Shown here one piece after another: positions 24,919 through 32,309 of a stretch of DNA of 55,302 nt (position 1 is its first letter; each line of letters starts with the position of its first letter). The position numbers and the translations under genes are program-made. A model generated the notes under the pieces. The model searched no databases, was not told the DNA's origin, and saw only the letters and a program-made list of their open reading frames with translations. Source of the stretch: Thermoproteota archaeon (GTDB lineage: Archaea; Korarchaeota; Korarchaeia; Korarchaeales; Korarchaeaceae); contig JARZZM010000025.1 in assembly GCA_030130125.1 (NCBI GenBank), forward strand, positions 1 to 55,302. The letters are read 5' to 3'.

Positions 24919-25488
24919 ATGGGAAAGATCAGTGGGAAAATAGTCCTGATAGTGGGGCTTCCCGGAAGCGGGAAAGATGCAGCAGCCAAGGCAATCGAGG
25001 AGGAACTGGGGTTCAGGGTTTTGAGGATGAGCGATGAATTGCTGGACGAGCTCAGGAAAAGAGGGCTCCCAGTAACTAGGGAGAACATGAGAAAGGTGGG
25101 GATTGAGCTTAGAAGTAAGATGGGCCCTTCGGCAATCGCTAAGTTGGTGATAAAAAGGATAGAGGGGTTGGACGGGGAGAAGGGATTTGTAGTGAATGGC
25201 ATAAGGAACTTGGAGGAGATAGAAGAGTTCGAACGCAGGTTCAGCGACAAGGTGGTGACGATAGCGATACTGGCATCCAAGAACCTGAGATTCCTGAGGC
25301 AACTGAAGAGGAGGAGGGTGGGGTTTGACAAGGAAAGTTATGAGGAGTTCCTAAGTGAGGATAGGGAGGAGATAAGGGCCTTCCATCTGGGGGACGCCAT
25401 CGCGGCAGCAGACTACTTCGTCCTGAATGAGGGGAGCTTAGAGGACTTGAGATGGAAGATCGTCAGGCTCCTGCTCACGATCAGCTGA
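24919..25488 (+). CDS. UPF0200-type nucleoside/dephospho-CoA kinase-like P-loop protein
   Basis: 189 residues. Walker A GLPGSGKD at 14-21 opens an adenylate-kinase-like fold, followed by DELLDELRKRGLPVTRENM, a segment characteristic of archaeal UPF0200 proteins, and VVNGIRNLEEIEEF (about 92), where the family binds substrate. LRQLKRRR-type basic residues form the lid. These proteins resemble dephospho-CoA kinase and nucleotide kinases, but the substrate is not established. The start is leaderless. Its 3' end overlaps the convergent radical SAM gene by 8 bases. Confidence 0.82.
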   Translation: MGKISGKIVLIVGLPGSGKDAAAKAIEEELGFRVLRMSDELLDELRKRGLPVTRENMRKVGIELRSKMGPSAIAKLVIKRIEGLDGEKGFVVNGIRNLEEIEEFERRFSDKVVTIAILASKNLRFLRQLKRRRVGFDKESYEEFLSEDREEIRAFHLGDAIAAADYFVLNEGSLEDLRWKIVRLLLTIS

Positions 25489-26548
25489 CAGATCTCCATT
25501 TCAGGCCCAGCTCATCAGCTAGCCGATAGGCCCTCGTCATCTCCTCAGTAGTCACCCTCCTGTTTATCTCGTCAAACTTGCTGGCCCTGTACTCGGGCCT
25601 GTACTGATCCATTATGTTCACCAATATGTCGGGGATGTTATCGGAGATCCACCTCAGGATGGGTTCCGTGCAGCAGTTCAAGTGCCCAGGAAGGACCAAG
25701 TGCCTCAGCACCATCTCCCCGGGCGGATAGTCGTACGCCATTTTCAAGTTCCTAGTTACGGTCTCCCTGGAGCGAGGGATCTCGCTGTACTTCCTAGCAC
25801 ACTCATCGTTCCAGTACTTGAAGTCCGGCAGCCAGAGATCCACCAGACCGAGCAGGAGCTTCATAGCCTCTTCGCTCATATACATGTTGGAATTCCACAC
25901 GACGGGGAAGTCCTCCCTGACGAGGTTGAGGGACGAGATTATCAAGGGGAGGTTGGGTGTGGGCTCTCCTCCGACCAGATTAATGTTCCTGGCGCCCTGC
26001 CTCCTCAGCTCGTCCATAATAGACGCAAGTTCCCGTTCGTCCACACGCCTGCCTGATTCGGGGAATTGAGATATATCCCAGTTCTGACAAAAGATGCATC
26101 TGAAGTTGCATCCGGTGAAGAATATAGTTCCAGAGGGGGTTATAGGGGCCTCCTCTCCCATGTGAATGAAGGCGCTCGCCACCCGTGAGTCCCGGACCCT
26201 GCAGACGCCTATCTTCCCTTCAAGTCTGTTCACACCGCACTTCCACTCGCACAGCCTGCACTCCCGGAGCAGATCCTTGGCCAGGAGTGCCTTGAGTTCG
26301 AGCAAGGAGGTTCTCCCATCTCTCTTCTCATTAGGGCATCCTCCCTCTAACACGCATTTCGAGAGTATCTGGAGTCCCTCGTCGTGAGTGGCCCAAGGAT
26401 CGTCGCCCACATCCAAGAATATCCTCTGAGTCAGTCTGAAGAGGGGAGGTTCCTTCCTCCTCACTACTCTTACGTACCTCGGTATCGTGTCCCTTATCTC
26501 CTCGTTCTCGAAGGCCGAGAAAGCATCAGGCCTCAGGAACCATGCCAT
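25481..26548 (-). CDS. PflA-like radical SAM Fe-S protein (COG1313-like)
   Basis: 355 residues. The radical SAM triad C-x3-C-x2-C is at 147, 151 and 154 (CNFRCIFC), followed by LVGGEPTPNLP, the SAM-binding GGEP. An N-terminal cysteine cluster, CRLCEWKCGVNRLEGKIGVCR at 97-117, and two earlier cysteines at 65 and 71 match the COG1313 / PflX group of uncharacterised radical SAM enzymes. The end DELGLKWR is typical of the group. The start ATG 26548 has GGTGAT upstream. Between this gene and its promoter lies a strongly structured leader (26571-26715). Function is unknown. Confidence 0.86.
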   Translation of the reverse strand: MAWFLRPDAFSAFENEEIRDTIPRYVRVVRRKEPPLFRLTQRIFLDVGDDPWATHDEGLQILSKCVLEGGCPNEKRDGRTSLLELKALLAKDLLRECRLCEWKCGVNRLEGKIGVCRVRDSRVASAFIHMGEEAPITPSGTIFFTGCNFRCIFCQNWDISQFPESGRRVDERELASIMDELRRQGARNINLVGGEPTPNLPLIISSLNLVREDFPVVWNSNMYMSEEAMKLLLGLVDLWLPDFKYWNDECARKYSEIPRSRETVTRNLKMAYDYPPGEMVLRHLVLPGHLNCCTEPILRWISDNIPDILVNIMDQYRPEYRASKFDEINRRVTTEEMTRAYRLADELGLKWRSVS

Positions 26549-26570
26549 GCTATCACCGAAGGAGGTGGAG

Positions 26571-26715
26571 GTGCGGGGAGTCGCCCGGCACGGTGTCCGG
26601 AGGGAGGCGTCCTGAGGACGCCCGAGATCGGGGCCAATTTAGGGCCCCTTCCACTTCGGTGGTAGGCCATAGCCCGCACATCGGGCTAAGCCCGCCAAGG
26701 GCCGGGCGACCCCAC
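26571..26715 (-). ncRNA. Structured RNA or leader upstream of the COG1313-like gene
   Basis: About 145 bases, strongly GC-rich, enclosed by a long-range helix: 26580-26589 pairs perfectly with 26701-26710 (GTCGCCCGGC with GCCGGGCGAC), extended by GGG/CCC. Inside are four local hairpins: GGCGTCC-N3-GGACGCC (26607-26623), GGGGCC with GGCCCC (26630-26648), CCAC-N4-GTGG (26651-26662) and TAGCCCG-N5-CGGGCTA (26670-26688). The TATA sequence at 26735-26740 sits about 25 bases before 26715, so a minus-strand transcript would begin at the closing helix. The 3' arm ends 22 bases before the next start codon. It matches no RNA family I recognise. Confidence 0.6.
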
Positions 26716-26726
26716 TATATAGAACC

Positions 26727-26748
26727 GGAAGGGGTATATAACCCTTCC
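26727..26748. promoter_or_regulatory. Palindromic promoter element around a TATA box
   Basis: GGAAGGG and CCCTTCC (7-bp perfect arms, 26727-26733 and 26742-26748) flank a symmetric TATATA at 26735-26740. The box can be read on both strands: leftward for the structured RNA, and rightward perhaps with CTATAT at 26752 for the endonuclease IV-like gene. A dimeric regulator bound to the arms would cover the TATA box. Confidence 0.5.
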
Positions 26749-26829
26749 ACCCTATATCAACACTTTTAACAGTAAAAGGAGAAGAGGGGGGCGTAAGGAT
26801 AATGTCTTACATGGGAGATCGAGGAAGGG

Positions 26830-27672
26830 ATGGACATCGATAGAACCCGGTTTGGGCCAGCTGGTTACCCACTGGATGCCCCTAAGGAGGAGGCATTCAC
26901 GTATCTGAGGAGCATAGGGCTGGACGGGATGGAATACCAAGCCGTCAGGTCGGTTCCGAAGAACAAAGAACTGCTTAAATGGATAAGGGAGCAGTCAGAG
27001 GAGAACGGCGTAATGCTCTCACTTCACGCACCCTATGCCATAAATTTGGCATCCGAGGATCCCAAAAAGAGGGAAGCAAGCATTGAGAGAATCTTATCCG
27101 CGGCCGTGGCTGCCCATAGAATGGGCGCAAGGCACATCACATTCCACCCAGGATACTACGGTAAGTTCGGGAGAGATGAGGCCTTGAAGATAGCAATAAA
27201 TTCTTTGGAGCGTCTCAACAGCGTGATAAAGGGCAGAGGACTCCAAGTCGAGCTCGGCCCGGAGACCACGGGGAAGCCCTCGCAACTAGGTTCCCTAGAC
27301 GACGTGCTCGCTATGGCCGAGAGTGTTGATGGTGTCGTACCGACTGTGGACTTCGCCCATATACACGTGAGGGATGGAGGCGTGATCAAGGGCAGGAAAG
27401 ACTACGAGAGGATCCTAGATGAGATAGAGGGCAGGTTAGGCACGTTAGACGGTCTCATCGTGCATTTCACTGAGGTGGAGCCCACCAAGTCGGGTTACGG
27501 GGAGAGGATGCACCACGAACTGGGATCTGGCTATGGCCCCGAGTTCGAGCCCTTAGCTCAGCTCATGGTGGAAAAAGATGTCCGGTGGCTGGTGATCTCC
27601 GAGTCCCCCCTGTTAGAGAGGGACGCCCTGAAGATGAAGCTGGTCTACGAGCGCTTGAGGCGGAAACGGTGA
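26830..27672 (+). CDS. Endonuclease IV-like AP endonuclease (TIM barrel)
   Basis: 280 residues, the size of Nfo. Metal-binding residues expected for the trinuclear zinc site are visible in order: LHAPY (about 65), TFHPGYY (about 99), ELGPETTGK (about 139), TVDFAHIH (about 176), VHFTEVE (about 217) and ISESP near the C-terminus. Endonuclease IV incises DNA 5' to abasic sites. The chain has a slightly altered GPAGxP N-terminal strand but is otherwise typical. The ATG follows GGAAGGG. A tRNA-Asp gene begins 37 bases after its stop codon. Confidence 0.88.
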   Translation: MDIDRTRFGPAGYPLDAPKEEAFTYLRSIGLDGMEYQAVRSVPKNKELLKWIREQSEENGVMLSLHAPYAINLASEDPKKREASIERILSAAVAAHRMGARHITFHPGYYGKFGRDEALKIAINSLERLNSVIKGRGLQVELGPETTGKPSQLGSLDDVLAMAESVDGVVPTVDFAHIHVRDGGVIKGRKDYERILDEIEGRLGTLDGLIVHFTEVEPTKSGYGERMHHELGSGYGPEFEPLAQLMVEKDVRWLVISESPLLERDALKMKLVYERLRRKR

Positions 27673-27674
27673 AA

Positions 27675-27684
27675 TATTTATAAT
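27675..27684 (+). promoter_or_regulatory. TATA box of tRNA-Asp
   Basis: TATTTATAAT lies 25-34 bases before the first base of the tRNA, the spacing expected for archaeal stable RNA promoters. It overlaps the first bases after the upstream stop codon. Confidence 0.6.
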
Positions 27685-27708
27685 GATGGTTGCCTCCTCT
27701 ACTTCGGT

Positions 27709-27785
27709 GCCCGGGTGGTGTAGCCCGGTTAGCATAGGGGCCTGTCGAGCCCCAGACCCGGGTTCAAATCCCGGCCCGGGCGCCA
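27709..27785 (+). tRNA. tRNA-Asp (GTC)
   Basis: A 7-bp acceptor stem GCCCGGG/CCCGGGC, D arm, anticodon loop CTGTCGA with GTC at the centre, and a canonical T arm (CCGGG-TTCAAAT-CCCGG). The 3' CCA is encoded in the DNA. The anticodon stem GGGGC/GCCCC is complete and no intron is present. It is followed after only 19 bases by the PUA-domain gene, so read-through co-transcription is possible. Confidence 0.95.
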
Positions 27786-27804
27786 TTTCACTATATTCGC
27801 AAAG

Positions 27805-28329
27805 GTGAGGGCAATTCCGGGGAGGAAATACGCGATCACAGTAAAGCAGAGTAAGGCCATCATAGACAGGGCGGTCAAGGAGATAAGGAGCATGAGCAAC
27901 GTCTTCAGGAGGAGGAAGATCTCCCTCCAAGTGCTCGAGGTTCCATGGAAGGGGAAGGTGGCCAAGGTCTATTACTACGAGGGAGAACCCGTGCTCGTCG
28001 AGCTCCCCACTGAGGATAATGACCTCGTACCCTTCCTCACGGCCGTCGAGAAGTTCGGTCTCAATCTACCTAGGGTGGTGGTGGACTTGGGGGCGGTTAA
28101 ACCGATAGCCAGCGGAGCCCACGTCATGGGACCGGGCATCAAGGAGGTCATGGGGAACTTCGACGAGGGAGACTTGGTAGTCGTGGTCGACGAGAGGTTG
28201 GGGGCAACCATAGCCATAGGCAGGGCTCTCAGACCACCGGATCAGATAAAGGAGAGGGGAAGATCCGTGAAGAATCTGCATCACGCCGGAGATGCGATCT
28301 GGAGGGCAGTTGCCGCTGACTCAGGTTGA
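27805..28329 (+). CDS. PUA-domain RNA-binding protein, MCT-1/Tma20-like
   Basis: 174 residues from GTG 27805. An N-terminal alpha/beta domain of about 85 residues is followed by a PUA domain beginning near VVVDLGAVKPIASGAHVMGPGI and continuing with DEGDLVVVVDE and AIGRAL. This is the architecture of archaeal homologues of MCT-1 (COG2016), which in eukaryotes acts with DENR in ribosome recycling and re-initiation. The ribosome recycling factor ABCE1 is encoded 4 kb downstream. No clear ribosome binding site precedes the start. The next gene begins at or near its stop codon. Confidence 0.85.
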   Translation: MRAIPGRKYAITVKQSKAIIDRAVKEIRSMSNVFRRRKISLQVLEVPWKGKVAKVYYYEGEPVLVELPTEDNDLVPFLTAVEKFGLNLPRVVVDLGAVKPIASGAHVMGPGIKEVMGNFDEGDLVVVVDERLGATIAIGRALRPPDQIKERGRSVKNLHHAGDAIWRAVAADSG

Positions 28330-28346
28330 GGGAGGTGATTTCCTTC

Positions 28347-29645
28347 GTGGAGGAAGATACACTGAGGACGCTCTTTGAGCCCAGATCCATTGCGGTTATA
28401 GGCGTGTCCAAGACTCCCGGCAAGATGGGTTACGAGGTCCTCACCAACTTGGTTAAGTACGGTTTCCCTGGGCCCATATTCCCCGTGAATCCCAAGTACG
28501 CGGAGATACACGATATCAGATGCTATAAGACGGTTCTGGATGTGACGGAGGACATAGATCTCGCAATTCTGGTGTCGCCCGTTGAGAGGATCCCGAAGAT
28601 CATGGGGGAGCTCGGCGCCAAGGGCGTTAAGGTCGCCGTGGTCATTTCTGGGAAGAGAGGTGACCCCTCCTCCTACGACGTATACGAGTCAGCCCAGAAA
28701 CACGGGATAAGGATCCTGGGCCCGTCCTCTATGGGTATATTCCACATCAAGAGCCGACTTAACGCCACACTGGGTCCCATGGAGGTGCTTGAGGGAGGAG
28801 TTGGCCTCGTCACGGAGTCCCGTACCTTAGGAATGGCACTCATGGGCCTAGCCACTGTCCAAGGTGTCGGACTCTCAGCGGTGATAGGGCTGGGCGACAA
28901 GCTAGATATCAGCGAGAGGGAAGTTCTGAGTTATCTAGCCGAAGATAGGAGCACCCGATCCTTGGTGCTGCATACCGAGAGCGTTAAGGATGGCGGTTCT
29001 TTGAAGGCCGCAGTCGAAGAGGTAGCCCGAAGGAAGCCCTTAGTTATCCTCACGGCTTCAGATCAGGTGAAAGAGGAGTTGAAGGGACTTCAGGATAGTC
29101 TACCGATAACTGATGATGTGATCACAGCCTTGGACATGGCCTTGGTACTTTCCGGTAAGAGGATCAAAGGTAGATCCTTCATCGCCGTGACCAACAGCGG
29201 GGGAGCGGGAAAGCTCCTTAAGGGGATGGCTTCTGATTCCATTCTTGACTTACCCGAGCCCAGCAATGATCTGATTGAGGAGATGAGGCAGTTCGTACCG
29301 GAAGGTGGGAATTTTTCCACCAATCCTGTGGACATAACAGGTAGAGCTGGGACCGATGTTTACAGGGGCGTGCTGGATGTGCTTATGTCTAGGAGGGATG
29401 TAGATGGTGTCATTGCCCTGCACTGTGAGACTGCTCTCTCTGATCCCATGAGGTTCGCCAGCATGATATACGACCTCTGGGATCTTTATGATAAGCCGAT
29501 AATCCCGGTGATAATGGGTGGAACGAGGGCCTTTGAGGCGGTCCTCTCCTTGAGGAGGAAGGGCATACCCGCTTATCCCACCCCGTGCCGTGCGCTGAGA
29601 TCGGCCGACTCGCTGGTAAGATGGTCACTATTTTCAACCTCCTAA
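28347..29645 (+). CDS. ADP-forming acyl-CoA synthetase alpha-like protein without the phospho-histidine loop
   Basis: 432 residues from GTG 28347, which has GGAGGTGATT nine bases upstream; TTG 28326 overlaps the previous gene. It is colinear with the alpha subunit of archaeal ADP-forming acetyl/aryl-CoA synthetase: a CoA-binding Rossmann domain (RSIAVIGVSKTPGKMGYEV), then succinyl-CoA-ligase-like domains (GLGDKLDISEREVL, NSGGAGKLL). The SHTG histidine that carries phosphate is missing; the segment reads TASDQVKEELKGL. GPNCLGI is GPSSMGI. No ATP-grasp beta subunit is nearby. It precedes iorA, whose product chemistry usually feeds such enzymes. Confidence 0.85.
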   Translation: MEEDTLRTLFEPRSIAVIGVSKTPGKMGYEVLTNLVKYGFPGPIFPVNPKYAEIHDIRCYKTVLDVTEDIDLAILVSPVERIPKIMGELGAKGVKVAVVISGKRGDPSSYDVYESAQKHGIRILGPSSMGIFHIKSRLNATLGPMEVLEGGVGLVTESRTLGMALMGLATVQGVGLSAVIGLGDKLDISEREVLSYLAEDRSTRSLVLHTESVKDGGSLKAAVEEVARRKPLVILTASDQVKEELKGLQDSLPITDDVITALDMALVLSGKRIKGRSFIAVTNSGGAGKLLKGMASDSILDLPEPSNDLIEEMRQFVPEGGNFSTNPVDITGRAGTDVYRGVLDVLMSRRDVDGVIALHCETALSDPMRFASMIYDLWDLYDKPIIPVIMGGTRAFEAVLSLRRKGIPAYPTPCRALRSADSLVRWSLFSTS

Positions 29646-29754
29646 AAGGCTGGATTGGGTAGAAAATTTTCCTGTATTCCACAAGATTGTCGTCGGTTTG
29701 ATTGTATTCCGAGGTTATATTCACTTCGACTCTGATGTGTGAGGCTATTCGCAC

Positions 29755-29763
29755 AATTATAAG
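29755..29763 (+). promoter_or_regulatory. TATA box of iorAB
   Basis: AATTATAAG predicts initiation near 29785, downstream of the ATG at 29779. This is why ATG 29797 is preferred as the iorA start. Confidence 0.5.
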
Positions 29764-29796
29764 TTACCTCAGCGCCTAATGCATGGGGTTGCTTTT

Positions 29797-31692
29797 ATGG
29801 GAGATCTGCTCGCCCCAGCCAACACCCTAGAGGTGCTACTCGGAAACGAAGCCGTCGCAAGAGGGGCCTTGGAGGCAGGCCTGAACGTCGCCGCGGCCTA
29901 TCCTGGTACACCAAGCACGGAGATAGGTGAGGCCCTAGCCAAAGTAGCCAAGCTCGTGGGCATATACTTCGAGTGGTCGGCCAACGAGAAGGTCGCCACG
30001 GAGGTTGCGATGGGGGCGGCGTGGTCCGGTCTCAAGGCCCTGACCATGATGAAGCACGTAGGCTTCAACGTTGCCTCCGATGCTATCTTCACCCTAGCTT
30101 ACGCGGGAGTGACCGGCGCCATGGTCATAGTATCAGCGGACGACCCCCATGCTCACAGTAGCCAGAACGAGCAGGACAACAGGCATTACAGCGAGTCAGT
30201 TGGATTACCTATGTTGGAGCCATCCAACCCTCAGGAAGCCAAGGACTTAACGAAGGAAGCCTTCGAGCTGTCCAGCAAGTACAAGATACCCGTAATGGTG
30301 AGGACGACGACTAGGATCAGCCATCAGAGAGGTCCCGTTCGCTTAGGAGAGATAACGGCTGGCTTCTCCAAGGGCAAGTTTGTTCCTCCAGAGCCCGATA
30401 GGTACCTCCAAGTGGGCGCCATAGCTAGGAAGCATCACGCGGAGCTTTTGGGTAAGCTCAAGGAGATATCCTTAGATGTAGCACCCTCCTACGCTAAAGT
30501 AGAGGGAGCTTCCGATGCGGAGTTCGGGGTCATAACCTCAGGTGTCGCCTACGCCCATGCTAAGGAGGCGCTGAAGCTCGTTAACGTGAACGCCAAGATC
30601 CTGAAGCTGGGAATGACTTTCCCACTCCCCGAGAAGGACATAGGAGAGTTCCTCTCCTCCGTGAACACCGTGCTGATAGTGGAGGAGCTGGATCCTTACC
30701 TAGAAATGAGGGTGAAGGCCATAGCCAAGGACTACGCGCCTGAGGTCGAGGTCCTAGGTAAGTTGACCGGCCACATGCCTAGGGTCGGAGAGTACACCAT
30801 GAGAACCGTGTTAGAGGGACTGTCGAAGGCGTTGGGAGTTGTCCTTCCCGTTAACTTCGCCGAAATAGATAGTAGAAGCTCAGAAATACTTAAGAAAGTC
30901 CCTCCGAGGCCTCCAATCCTGTGCCCTGCATGCCCCCACAGGTCTACGGGGTACGCCCTCAGAAGGGCCGCGGGCAGGGCCGCGTTTATGGGCGATATAG
31001 GTTGCTACGCCCTGCTTTTCCAGAAGCCGTTTAGAGTGGAACACGTCACTCACGCGATGGGCTCTTCCATAGGTTTGGCTAATGGGATAGATGTGGCCAC
31101 AGATCAGGACGTGGTCGCGTTGATAGGTGATTCCACTTTCTTCCACGCTGGCATACCGGCGCTGATAAATGCGGTCCACAATAAGAGGAAGATGACCGTG
31201 GTGATAATGGACAACAGGATAACGGCCATGACAGGCCACCAGCCGCACCCGGGTACGGAGGTCAATGCGGTGGGTGATGAGGCTCCTGCCATAGATATAG
31301 AGAAGATCGTTCGATCCATAGGCATCGATTACGTCAAGGTAGTAGATCCCTACGATCATGCTGCCACTGAAAAGGTGATAAGGGACGCACTGAAGCATGA
31401 TGGCGTCTCTGTGGTGATAACCAAGAGGGAGTGCGCCCTACTTACAGTGGCTAGGCTTAGGAGACAGGGGCAGAAGATAGTCCCGTATAGGGTGAACCCC
31501 GACAAGTGCACTTACTGCAGGGTCTGCATAAACACCTTCGCCTGCCCGGCCTTCGTTGACACCGGCTCTTTGGTAGAAATAGATCCAACAGTGTGCTTCG
31601 GCTGCGGAGCCTGCGTTCCTGTCTGTCCGTACGGAGCTTTCGAACCTCAGGAGGGATCACTCAATTGGAGGGAGCAGAAGATAGGGGTGTGA
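29797..31692 (+). CDS. iorA: Indolepyruvate ferredoxin oxidoreductase, alpha subunit
   Basis: 631 residues from ATG 29797 (ATG 29779 is six codons upstream). The pyrimidine-binding half begins with GNEAVARGALEAGLNVAAAYPGTPSTEI. The thiamine diphosphate site is GDIGCYAL together with GDSTFFHAGI and DNRITAMTGHQ-P. Two C-terminal [4Fe-4S] motifs follow: CTYCRVCINTFACP and CFGCGACVPVCP. The enzyme oxidatively decarboxylates aryl pyruvates from aromatic amino acids to aryl-CoA, reducing ferredoxin. It forms an operon with iorB, four bases downstream. Anaerobic amino acid catabolism is implied. Confidence 0.96.
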   Translation: MGDLLAPANTLEVLLGNEAVARGALEAGLNVAAAYPGTPSTEIGEALAKVAKLVGIYFEWSANEKVATEVAMGAAWSGLKALTMMKHVGFNVASDAIFTLAYAGVTGAMVIVSADDPHAHSSQNEQDNRHYSESVGLPMLEPSNPQEAKDLTKEAFELSSKYKIPVMVRTTTRISHQRGPVRLGEITAGFSKGKFVPPEPDRYLQVGAIARKHHAELLGKLKEISLDVAPSYAKVEGASDAEFGVITSGVAYAHAKEALKLVNVNAKILKLGMTFPLPEKDIGEFLSSVNTVLIVEELDPYLEMRVKAIAKDYAPEVEVLGKLTGHMPRVGEYTMRTVLEGLSKALGVVLPVNFAEIDSRSSEILKKVPPRPPILCPACPHRSTGYALRRAAGRAAFMGDIGCYALLFQKPFRVEHVTHAMGSSIGLANGIDVATDQDVVALIGDSTFFHAGIPALINAVHNKRKMTVVIMDNRITAMTGHQPHPGTEVNAVGDEAPAIDIEKIVRSIGIDYVKVVDPYDHAATEKVIRDALKHDGVSVVITKRECALLTVARLRRQGQKIVPYRVNPDKCTYCRVCINTFACPAFVDTGSLVEIDPTVCFGCGACVPVCPYGAFEPQEGSLNWREQKIGV

Positions 31693-31696
31693 GAGC

Positions 31697-32305
31697 ATGA
31701 GCGTGCGCGAGTTCAACGTGATAGTTGCTGGAGTCGGTGGGCAAGGCATCCTGTTCACCACCAACGTGATGGCTAGGGCCGCGCTCAAGCTAGGCCTAAA
31801 CTTCGCCCAGAGCGAGGTTCACGGTCTCTCTCAGAGGTACGGGTCTATAAGAACCGAGTTAAGAATTGGAAGCGATGTATCCAGTCCCCTCGTACTAGAG
31901 GGAACGCTTGACCTGCTAATAGCACTGGAACCGCTCGAAGGGCTAAGGCAAGCACCCTACATCTCGGAAAGGACCACGGTGGTCATGAACAACCACGTGA
32001 TACCCCCGGTGGGGGCGTACTTGGAGAGGTTTCCCATACCCAGCTTCGATGAGATCTTGGAGCTCATGAGGAGCCTCAATCCCAAGCAGATAATGGTGCT
32101 GAATGCATACGACATAGCGAAGAGGGCTGGCGATTACATAGTCGCGAATACCGTGATGCTCGGAGCCGCTCAGGCCACCGGAGTGCTGCCCTTCCCGGAA
32201 GGTGTCCTCAGGGAAGCCTTGGAGGAGGTCTCTCCCTCCAGATATAGGGATTTAAATTTGAGAGCCTTCGACCTCGGGAGGGAATCTGTATCCCCCCCGA
32301 GGTGA
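31697..32305 (+). CDS. iorB: Indolepyruvate ferredoxin oxidoreductase, beta subunit
   Basis: 202 residues, normal for IorB. The gamma-domain motif AGVGGQGILFTTNVMARAA opens the protein, followed by SEVHGLSQRYGSIRTELRIG and DLLIALEPLEGLR, all characteristic. The subunit completes the 2-oxoacid:ferredoxin oxidoreductase with IorA and contributes to CoA binding. ATG 31697 lies just after the iorA stop. The ABCE1 gene starts 5 bases after its stop codon, so all three may share a transcript. Confidence 0.95.
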   Translation: MSVREFNVIVAGVGGQGILFTTNVMARAALKLGLNFAQSEVHGLSQRYGSIRTELRIGSDVSSPLVLEGTLDLLIALEPLEGLRQAPYISERTTVVMNNHVIPPVGAYLERFPIPSFDEILELMRSLNPKQIMVLNAYDIAKRAGDYIVANTVMLGAAQATGVLPFPEGVLREALEEVSPSRYRDLNLRAFDLGRESVSPPR

Positions 32306-32309
32306 TTTT

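Noticed and set aside
26640-26700. Possible 5S rRNA fragment (GGCCATAG and TAAGCCCGCCA within the structured RNA)
   Set aside because: The order and spacing do not allow the 5S secondary structure, and the conserved CCGAACACGGAAG-like loop is absent; the similarity is short and on the plus strand, opposite to the predicted transcript.
30880-31398. A 172-codon minus-strand frame inside iorA
   Set aside because: Antisense to the thiamine-binding and linker regions of iorA; no motif and no promoter.
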